Shown here: piece after piece, positions 1-4,230 of the stretch
Layout: each line of letters begins with the position of its first letter
Numbering within the stretch: the first letter of the stretch is position 1
Assembly (NCBI GenBank): GCA_003551785.1
Contig: PUNP01000593.1
Coordinates: forward strand, 1-6,896
Source: Candidatus Brocadiaceae bacterium
GTDB taxonomy: Bacteria; Planctomycetota; Brocadiia; SM23-32
Length of the DNA: 6,896 nt
Direction of reading: 5' to 3'
Position numbers and translations under genes: made by a program
The notes under the pieces: generated by a model
Seen by the model: the letters and a program-made list of their open reading frames with translations, nothing else
What the model was told of the DNA's origin: nothing
Database searches by the model: none

Positions 1-33
1 TCTCCAATTACATTTTTACTCAGCCATATGACA

Positions 34-100
34 TCACCACCGTGCCCTGTGCCGATGGTGGTGAGGTGACACTATCGAAGACATATCACACCGTTTTTTT
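34..100 (+). terminator. Possible terminator of an upstream gene (dyad plus T run)
   Basis: TCACCACC at 34-41 pairs perfectly with GGTGGTGA at 57-64 across a 15-base loop. A second short pairing, GGTG 65-68 with CACC 89-92, lies just before GTTTTTTT at 93-100. The strong stem is about 29 bases from the T run, too far for a textbook intrinsic terminator, and the stem next to the T run is only 4 bp. It could end transcription of a gene left of the window or be an unrelated dyad. Confidence 0.2.
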
Positions 101-181
101 GATTCATAAGTTATTGATTTGCAAAGGAAAATTTTGATATACCTGAGACTGTTGCACAATCAACAGCAGCGTCAACATGTT

Positions 182-217
182 GTGTCCTATGTGTCTTATA
201 CGTCCTATATGTCGTAT
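182..217. repeat. Four imperfect 9-bp tandem repeats
   Basis: The units are GTGTCCTAT (182-190), GTGTCTTAT (191-199), ACGTCCTAT (200-208) and ATGTCGTAT (209-217), all fitting a consensus RYGTCCTAT. The period of nine is exact over four copies and the array is intergenic. It is a short simple-sequence array of unknown function, too short and spacer-less to be a CRISPR array. Confidence 0.75.
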
Positions 218-249
218 TGATTTCCGCGACTTGCCGTTTTGTGCAGCAG

Positions 250-273
250 GCTCACCTGCTCACTTGCTCACTT
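250..273. repeat. Three 8-bp tandem repeats (GCTCACYT)
   Basis: GCTCACCT (250-257), GCTCACTT (258-265) and GCTCACTT (266-273) follow each other without gaps. The array lies about 30 bases after the 9-bp array and has a different unit, so two independent short tandem expansions sit in one intergenic region. Confidence 0.7.
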
Positions 274-387
274 TATCCGCGAAGTTGAAGGGCCGCCTTT
301 TTTCTAATCACGTGTCATCAATTATACACAAATAAATGAGATATGGAAAACAAAGATATGCTGTGTCAGGTAATTCATCCCATTACT

Positions 388-416
388 TAGACATCATCAC
401 TTCAAAGTGATATAAT
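388..416 (+). promoter_or_regulatory. Sigma70-type promoter of the kinase gene
   Basis: TAGACA at 388-393 matches the TTGACA -35 hexamer at five of six bases. TATAAT at 411-416 is a perfect -10, the spacer is exactly 17 bases, and TGA directly before the -10 makes it an extended -10 (TGnTATAAT). Transcription would start near 422-424, about 24 bases before the ATG at 447. This is the best core promoter in the window. Activity is inferred from consensus match only. Confidence 0.65.
396..411. promoter_or_regulatory. Operator-like dyad inside the promoter spacer
   Basis: ATCACTT (396-402) and AAGTGAT (405-411) are perfect reverse complements separated by CA. The 7-2-7 dyad fills most of the spacer between the -35 and -10 and overlaps the first base of the -10. 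A protein bound there would block RNA polymerase, so a repressor site is the natural reading. No regulator gene is present in the window and the dyad could be chance, so its function is inference. Confidence 0.4.
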
Positions 417-446
417 CATTCATCTTACGGCACAAAACATGGGCTA

Positions 447-1235
447 ATGCCGACTTATAGCACTTCTTGCTTGACAATGTCTACCATTAAAAAACAGATC
501 AGGAAGGATTTAAAGCACAAGCTGAACTCCAACATCCACAACCGTTTGAATGAAAGGGGGGTTAAAGGGGTTTATGACTGCCGAATTATCACCGACGATG
601 CGGTTGAACCCATTGCAAATGATATTGACAGCCTGATGGAATCAGGCAGGATATTAAAAGACGGGGGGGCGTGCAAGGTTGCGCTGGTAGAGGCGGCCGG
701 ACGGAAGATGGTCGTCAAAAGATACAACTGGCGCGGTTGGTTAAAAGGACTCCGGTACCAGGTAAAAGGTTCCAGAGCGCGTCGCGTATGGTTTTACGGA
801 CACCTTTTGCCGGCCATAGGCATCCCCACACCGCAGCCGTTCGCCTGGCTGGAGCGCAGTGAAAAAGGGATCGTCAGGAAGTCTTACATTATCAATGAAT
901 ACATCGAGGCCCCCACGCTTTTTGATTTCCTATGCGACAGCACGAAACCACATGAAGAGCGGGCCGATGTGCTGGAGGATTTGCATGGCATGTTCAAGAC
1001 AATGCACCGCCACCGCCTTACCCACGGTGACATGAAGCGCTCCAACATCCTGGTCGCCGACGGACGCATTCTCCTGATCGACCTGGACGCCACGACATTG
1101 CACCGGAGCCGTTTAGTGTATGAGATTAAAAGAAAGAGGGATTTGGCCCGGTTCTGGGAGTGTATTGAAGACAATAACGTTCCAGTATCCTTATTGCAAA
1201 AGTGTGAGGACATCTGCAAAGACCAATTCTCTTGA
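447..1235 (+). CDS. Lipopolysaccharide kinase (WaaP/InaA-type) family protein
   Basis: This 262-residue protein has the protein-kinase-like fold signature of the Kdo/heptose kinases that phosphorylate LPS core sugars with ATP on the cytoplasmic face of the inner membrane. Visible kinase elements are Lys91 in MVVKRYN (candidate ATP-binding lysine), the hinge-like segment YIINEYIEAP (147-156), the catalytic loop HGDMKRSN (193-200, Asp195 as base, Asn200 as metal ligand) and IDLDA (211-215, Asp212 in the DFG position). The length is close to that of WaaP (about 265 residues). The N-terminal 65 residues are basic and not recognisable. The start at 447 sits about 24 bases after the predicted transcription start; ATG 477 (MSTIKKQ) is an equally credible alternative, and neither has a Shine-Dalgarno. 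No other LPS gene is adjacent, so the substrate is unknown; a different small-molecule or protein kinase role is possible. Confidence 0.8.
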   Translation: MPTYSTSCLTMSTIKKQIRKDLKHKLNSNIHNRLNERGVKGVYDCRIITDDAVEPIANDIDSLMESGRILKDGGACKVALVEAAGRKMVVKRYNWRGWLKGLRYQVKGSRARRVWFYGHLLPAIGIPTPQPFAWLERSEKGIVRKSYIINEYIEAPTLFDFLCDSTKPHEERADVLEDLHGMFKTMHRHRLTHGDMKRSNILVADGRILLIDLDATTLHRSRLVYEIKRKRDLARFWECIEDNNVPVSLLQKCEDICKDQFS

Positions 1236-1241
1236 AATTTT

Positions 1242-1262
1242 GTCGCTAGTCGCTGGTCGCTA
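1242..1262. repeat. Three 7-bp tandem repeats (GTCGCTR)
   Basis: GTCGCTA (1242-1248), GTCGCTG (1249-1255) and GTCGCTA (1256-1262) are contiguous, and a partial GTCC follows. The array begins seven bases after the kinase stop codon. Together with the 9-bp and 8-bp arrays upstream it shows that short tandem repeats mark the intergenic DNA here. Confidence 0.7.
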
Positions 1263-1289
1263 GTCCTATCATTCTGGAGCCGCACCCAC

Positions 1290-1309
1290 CACAGACAAGA
1301 ATGTCTGTG
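1290..1309 (+). other. Perfect 8-bp hairpin between kinase and porin-like gene
   Basis: CACAGACA (1290-1297) and TGTCTGTG (1302-1309) form a perfect stem around the tetraloop AGAA. No T run follows on the + strand, so it is not a canonical intrinsic terminator. It lies 6 bases upstream of a TTGACT hexamer, so it could equally be a protein-binding dyad for the next gene or a weak terminator of the kinase gene. Confidence 0.45.
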
Positions 1310-1314
1310 TCACG

Positions 1315-1343
1315 TTGACTTTACCGGAAAAATAGAATCGAAT
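1315..1343 (+). promoter_or_regulatory. Weak promoter candidate for the outer membrane protein gene
   Basis: TTGACT at 1315-1320 matches the -35 consensus at five of six bases. At a 17-base spacer the -10 would be TCGAAT (1338-1343), which matches only four of six and lacks the important second-position A. Another hexamer, TAGAAT at 1333-1338, is too close. The call rests mainly on the -35 and on the position about 80 bases before the start codon. Confidence 0.25.
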
Positions 1344-1411
1344 ATCATTTCTTTCGCTGGCAAAGGTGTCCGGCAGGAGAGAGGGCGTGTGTCACATAAA
1401 TCTACTATCTC

Positions 1412-1416
1412 AGGAG
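1412..1416 (+). promoter_or_regulatory. Ribosome binding site deciding the barrel protein start
   Basis: AGGAG ends six bases before the ATG at 1423. It is the only good Shine-Dalgarno next to the start of any of the four main genes, and it selects 1423 over the upstream in-frame GTG at 1366. Confidence 0.75.
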
Positions 1417-1422
1417 CTTCTC

Positions 1423-2361
1423 ATGAAACCAATAGCCAGTATTCTCATGACTGCGATCATTTTTTTTACTGTTCTGCCGGACGATGCCGAGGCGTGCTGG
1501 GGGCATCGTCCGATGGCGATGGGAGGGGTATTTACGGCGCTGGCTGACGACGCTAATGTAGCGTACTGGAATGTCGCCGGATCGCCCTGGCTGGAGGGTG
1601 TTGAGATGAACTTCACGATGAAGCCTTACGGCTGGGGTGAATGGTTCCCAACTGATATTCCCGGCAATACTTATACACATACTGTAAATCTCGCGGGGGA
1701 AATCGCCGGTGGTGACGGGTTGGGGTTCGGTTTGGCATGGGCGGAAAGCAGCGGTCTTTCATGGATAATCAAACCGTCGGTCGGCTATGCTGTCACGGAG
1801 AACTTTGCGGTAGGCGCAGCTTTCCAGGTGTGGTACAAAGACGACTGGGAGGAACTCGGTTTTAATGAGCCGCCCCGCAAATACGAATACCAGATGCAGT
1901 TGGATGCTCTTTGGCGGGTATATGAAGATGACGTTGTCGGGTTTTCACTCGGTTTCCATACGGAACGGTTCTGGGATATAAGAACATTTTCGGGCCATGG
2001 TCAGGGCGTTTTAAGGAACCTCAATTTCCGTCCCGCTGCGGCACTGAGTTTCTATCGGGACGACGATGAATTGATCGAGGAAGTGAACCTTGTGGCCGGT
2101 TTTTACGACCTGCTGGATAACTTTGGGGCCGGCGCATATTCCATGGGGGTTGAGGCATGGTTTTTCGACAAAACCCTTGCCTTGCGGATGGGGGGATATA
2201 ACATGGGTTCATCCCGCGGCGGGCTGAGAACGTATGGAGTGGGCTATCGTTCCTCAGATCGTATTGAGATGGGATACACGCTGATGTTCCCTTTTGATAC
2301 ACAGGGCCGTACCTTCGACCAAACGGCCACACACTCGATCGGCGCAACGTTCAGGTTTTGA
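1423..2361 (+). CDS. PorV/UPF0164-like outer membrane beta-barrel protein
   Basis: The 312-residue product is a predicted outer membrane barrel. Residues 1-24 (MKPIASILMTAIIF...) form a Sec signal peptide with a likely signal peptidase I site after AEA; the next residue is Cys, but the preceding residues do not form a lipobox. The mature N-terminus has the signature RPMAMGGVFTALADDANVAYWN, the conserved opening strand of PorV/PorQ/UPF0164 and related FadL-like proteins. The body alternates aromatic and glycine-rich strands, and the C-terminus THSIGATFRF ends in Phe, as Bam-inserted barrels do. The frame is open back to a GTG at 1366, but the ATG at 1423 is preceded by AGGAG at 1412-1416 with a 6-base gap and starts the signal peptide cleanly, so it is preferred. 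PorV proteins of Bacteroidetes help type IX secretion; nothing here shows that role, so a general barrel of unknown cargo is the safe call. Confidence 0.75.
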   Translation: MKPIASILMTAIIFFTVLPDDAEACWGHRPMAMGGVFTALADDANVAYWNVAGSPWLEGVEMNFTMKPYGWGEWFPTDIPGNTYTHTVNLAGEIAGGDGLGFGLAWAESSGLSWIIKPSVGYAVTENFAVGAAFQVWYKDDWEELGFNEPPRKYEYQMQLDALWRVYEDDVVGFSLGFHTERFWDIRTFSGHGQGVLRNLNFRPAAALSFYRDDDELIEEVNLVAGFYDLLDNFGAGAYSMGVEAWFFDKTLALRMGGYNMGSSRGGLRTYGVGYRSSDRIEMGYTLMFPFDTQGRTFDQTATHSIGATFRF

Positions 2362-2388
2362 CTCGTGAATATAATCAATGAGTTTTTT
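2361..2388 (+). terminator. Weak intrinsic terminator after the barrel protein gene
   Basis: An imperfect stem pairs ACTC-G-TGA (2361-2368) with TCA-A-TGAGT (2375-2383), with one G-U pair, one bulged A and an ATATAA loop. It is followed directly by six T (2383-2388). The stem overlaps the last base of the TGA stop codon. The geometry fits a terminator, but the stem is AT-rich and short, so efficiency is doubtful. Confidence 0.35.
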
Positions 2389-2571
2389 GTTAGTAATGTC
2401 AATTGTATGGTTTATAGCAAAGCATCCACTTGCAATGAATGTGCATTTTTTCTAAGATTCATATGTATATTTTGGGGTTCTTTTCATCTTCGCGGACTCG
2501 GAGAATTTTTCATCGCCATTTTATGCACGAAGTTGAAGAGTAGCCTGTTCACTCAATATATTTTTGATTTA
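2362..2571. other. AT-rich spacer before the helical-repeat gene
   Basis: One + frame is open throughout but its composition is that of non-coding DNA. A marginal promoter candidate is TTGCAA (2430-2435) and TAAGAT (2453-2458) with a 17-base spacer, each hexamer matching consensus at four of six positions. The stretch around 2488-2548 contains CTTCGCGGA and CGAAGTTGAAG, fragments that also occur (in either orientation) near 276-290, hinting at remnants of a dispersed repeat. Confidence 0.35.
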
Positions 2572-3870
2572 ATGTCAGGATCGACAAAAAAATATCAACA
2601 TTTAATACTGCTTATTGTGTCGGCTGCTCTGGTGGCCGCCTTGTCAATCCTGTGGAACCCGTCCGGAGACGCACCGACTCTGTCCCCGGATACCGGTGCG
2701 GATATGACCGAGACCGAGGAATCCTGCTACCGGGAAGCTCAGCCAGTCTCCGAATCCGACAGTTTTGACCCGCAGGAATCCCATCCCGGCCCTACTGACG
2801 AACAAACCTTCCCCTGTCCCCGCCCTAAGCAAGACGCACACGCCGCCGAATCGGAGCGTGAATTGTCACACCTTGATGAACTTTATTTGGTGTTCGAGGC
2901 GATTGCGGTGCGGCTTCAGATGGTGGATAGTGAAGAAGACGTAAAAGCGCTGCTGGAGGAAGCGCTGGATATGCTGGGCGCGCTCTCACCCGATGAAGCC
3001 GCAAACATACTCACTACCTATCTTGATTCAGGAGATGATATGCCGCTCGGCCTTCCGTTCCGGGTCGGTCGGGGGGGCGATCTGAGAACACCGCCCACCC
3101 TGCGCGTCGCGTCGCTGGACTGGCTGGGCCGTATCGCGCCGGAACGGGCTGCCGCTTATTCCATGGAAGTCTTCGAGACTTCGGAACAGCCCGACGAATG
3201 GGCGGTAGCGGTCAGGAATTATGCCCGGCTCACCCCGCCGCGCTCCGACCCCTACCTCGACGATGTCGTTCGTGAGATGATAACCAACCCCGATTGGCAG
3301 GCCCGGCCGACCGACGGATACCTGGAAGCGTTCGACGCCGCCGTATATAACGAGCAGTATGATCTGATACCGGACCTTATCGATATCGCCGACACCAACC
3401 CCGACCTGGCGCCTGTGGCGGTGCTGGCGATGGACGAAATGGCGCAGAACGACCGGGCGGAGGCTCTCAAACGCATATCGGATATGGAAGGCGGGTTTGA
3501 CGCCATGCCGAGGCTGCGTGCCAACCTGATGGCCAGGGCGGATATACGTGATGACGCGCAGAAGGTAATCGTTGCCGATTACCTGCAACGAACGGATGTG
3601 GGTATCGACGAGCTGAAGGAGTTCGCGCGCCTGTTCCCGAATCACAGCCGTTTTGTTGGCGACCGGCTGCTGACCGAGCAGGAGCGGTTGACGATAGCGG
3701 ACAAAGCGCGTATTGACGCGGCGGCGCTTTATGCCGTTGAGGAGTGGCTGGCGGATGGCCGATATGGCGACGACGTCGAGTTCATTCTGATCAGCATGCG
3801 CGATCGGCTGGAACGGTACGTCGGGTCCGCCGTCAAAGGCGGGTATCTGCCGGAAAGGGAAAATAATTGA
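2572..3870 (+). CDS. Membrane-anchored helical-repeat protein, function unknown
   Basis: I do not recognise the family. The 432-residue product starts with a short basic head (MSGSTKKYQH), then one hydrophobic helix at about 11-28 (LILLIVSAALVAALSILW), which predicts an N-in, C-out anchor. Residues 30-97 are a disordered linker rich in Asp, Glu, Pro, Ser and Thr. From about 98 to 425 the sequence looks all-helical, with Ala/Leu-rich amphipathic helices of roughly 15-20 residues, for example around 176-200 (LRVASLDWLGRIAPERAAAYS) and 205-220, recalling HEAT or TPR-like solenoids used for protein binding. No catalytic motif is visible. The frame is open back to a GTG at 2365, but those 69 codons are AT-rich, Cys/Phe/Ile-rich and unlike the rest, so ATG 2572 is preferred even though it lacks a Shine-Dalgarno. 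A periplasmic scaffold or assembly factor is plausible but unproven. Confidence 0.65.
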   Translation: MSGSTKKYQHLILLIVSAALVAALSILWNPSGDAPTLSPDTGADMTETEESCYREAQPVSESDSFDPQESHPGPTDEQTFPCPRPKQDAHAAESERELSHLDELYLVFEAIAVRLQMVDSEEDVKALLEEALDMLGALSPDEAANILTTYLDSGDDMPLGLPFRVGRGGDLRTPPTLRVASLDWLGRIAPERAAAYSMEVFETSEQPDEWAVAVRNYARLTPPRSDPYLDDVVREMITNPDWQARPTDGYLEAFDAAVYNEQYDLIPDLIDIADTNPDLAPVAVLAMDEMAQNDRAEALKRISDMEGGFDAMPRLRANLMARADIRDDAQKVIVADYLQRTDVGIDELKEFARLFPNHSRFVGDRLLTEQERLTIADKARIDAAALYAVEEWLADGRYGDDVEFILISMRDRLERYVGSAVKGGYLPERENN

Positions 3871-4064
3871 AGCGACGAGAAAAAACAATATGGGGGGATT
3901 ACAGGAGGAAAATTTGTGGAATGGGCCCGGGTGCTTTCATTTGAGAAAAATGTTCAGTTGTAAGTGTTATAAGGGTCTGTAGTGTAATATTTCCTGGCAT
4001 TTCCTAAGCCATCGACAAGTTTAGTATAATATTGCTTAAAAGTTTTTTTCTTATATTTTGGGTA

Positions 4065-4073
4065 TGATATAAT
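4065..4073 (+). promoter_or_regulatory. Extended -10 promoter candidate for the protease gene
   Basis: TGATATAAT is a perfect TGn-TATAAT extended -10. The -35 position at a 17-base spacer (4045-4050, TTTTTC) is poor, which extended -10 promoters tolerate. Initiation near 4080 would give a leader of about 150 bases containing the inverted repeat at 4183-4216. The same nonamer forms the -10 of the kinase promoter at 408-416. Confidence 0.45.
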
Positions 4074-4182
4074 GTAATCAACGCTAAAGCAACCTTTTAA
4101 AGCGCGAGGGGTTCTGTATTGCCGTTCTGCATGTTCCGGTTAACTATCGGGACTTGCCTAACTAAACCTTATTCGGGCATAG

Positions 4183-4216
4183 ATTGTAGGGGCGAACAGC
4201 CATTCGCCCCTACAAT
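4183..4216. repeat. Perfect 14-bp inverted repeat (GTAGGGGCGAA-type palindrome)
   Basis: ATTGTAGGGGCGAA (4183-4196) and TTCGCCCCTACAAT (4203-4216) are perfect reverse complements around the loop CAGCCA. Palindromes built on TAGGGGCGA/TCGCCCCTA are a known class of short dispersed intergenic repeats in many bacterial genomes, so this is probably one copy of such a family. There is no T run after it, so it is not a classical terminator. In the leader of the next gene it would form a very stable RNA hairpin. Confidence 0.75.
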
Positions 4217-4230
4217 TGCCTATCGGCAAT
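4215..4230 (+). promoter_or_regulatory. Small hairpin covering the first candidate start codon
   Basis: ATTGCC (4215-4220) pairs perfectly with GGCAAT (4225-4230) around TATC. The right arm includes the A and T of the ATG at 4229, and the left arm shares two bases with the larger inverted repeat. Pairing would hide that start codon and favour the in-frame ATG at 4247. Six base pairs can arise by chance. Confidence 0.3.

Larger units (their letters stand above)
1..446. other. Non-coding upstream region with dyads, short tandem repeats and a promoter
   Basis: No convincing gene is visible here. One + frame is open from 3 to about 137, but its last third reads like translated AT-rich spacer and no start is in view, so at most it is the tail of an upstream gene. 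Structured elements in order are a dyad TCACCACC/GGTGGTGA (34-41/57-64) with a run of seven T at 94-100, a hairpin CTGTTG/CAACAG (149-154/161-166), a 10-bp palindrome CAACATGTTG (173-182), a 9-bp tandem repeat (182-217), an 8-bp tandem repeat (250-273), a small AAGG/CCTT hairpin running into a T run (288-303), and the promoter at 388-416. The reverse strand of the first 140 bases is broken by stops in the readings I checked. Confidence 0.6.
3871..4228. other. Intergenic region with micro-ORFs, promoter and palindromic repeat
   Basis: No large gene fits here. A strong Shine-Dalgarno-like AGGAGG at 3903-3908 is followed after seven bases by a GTG opening a 15-codon frame (3916-3963), and an overlapping ATG frame of 30 codons runs 3890-3982; either could be a leader peptide or noise. 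A near-direct repeat ATTTCCTGGC/ATTTCCTAAG lies near 3989-4008. The AT-rich stretch 4020-4080 contains an extended -10 element at 4065-4073. A perfect inverted repeat occupies 4183-4216. No intrinsic terminator for the preceding gene is evident. Confidence 0.5.

Noticed and set aside
3..137. Open + frame at the left edge, possibly the end of an upstream gene
   Set aside because: Only 44 codons, no start in view, the last third looks like translated AT-rich spacer, and the run is short enough to be chance.
182..273. CRISPR array
   Set aside because: The units are 8-9 bases and contiguous with no spacers, and no cas gene is present.
280..290. CGAAGTTGAAG shared with 2528-2538 as a dispersed repeat
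   Set aside because: An 11-base match between two places in nearly 7 kb is expected several times by chance; the flanks agree only weakly.
471..476. TTGACA hexamer as a -35 element
   Set aside because: It lies inside or at the start of the kinase gene with no usable -10 at 16-18 bases, and a better promoter sits at 388-416.
884..1285. 133-codon - strand frame opposite the kinase catalytic region
   Set aside because: The + strand here encodes the HGDMKRSN and IDLDA motifs; the antisense product is Ser/Arg-rich without a domain.
1492..1500. Lipoprotein lipobox before the Cys of the barrel protein
   Set aside because: The residues before Cys are Ala-Glu-Ala; Glu at -2 and no Leu-like residue at -3 do not fit a lipobox, whereas AEA suits signal peptidase I and the product is a barrel.
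2365..2571. N-terminal extension of the helical-repeat gene from GTG 2365
   Set aside because: The 69 codons are AT-rich and Cys/Phe-rich, overlap a terminator-like hairpin, and would place the membrane anchor after a long unlikely leader; ATG 2572 is cleaner.
3028..3888. Long open frame (286 codons) on the - strand opposite the helical-repeat gene
   Set aside because: It lies almost fully antisense to a gene with better composition, and its translation is rich in Arg, Gln and Val with no domain, as expected from a shadow of a codon-biased gene.
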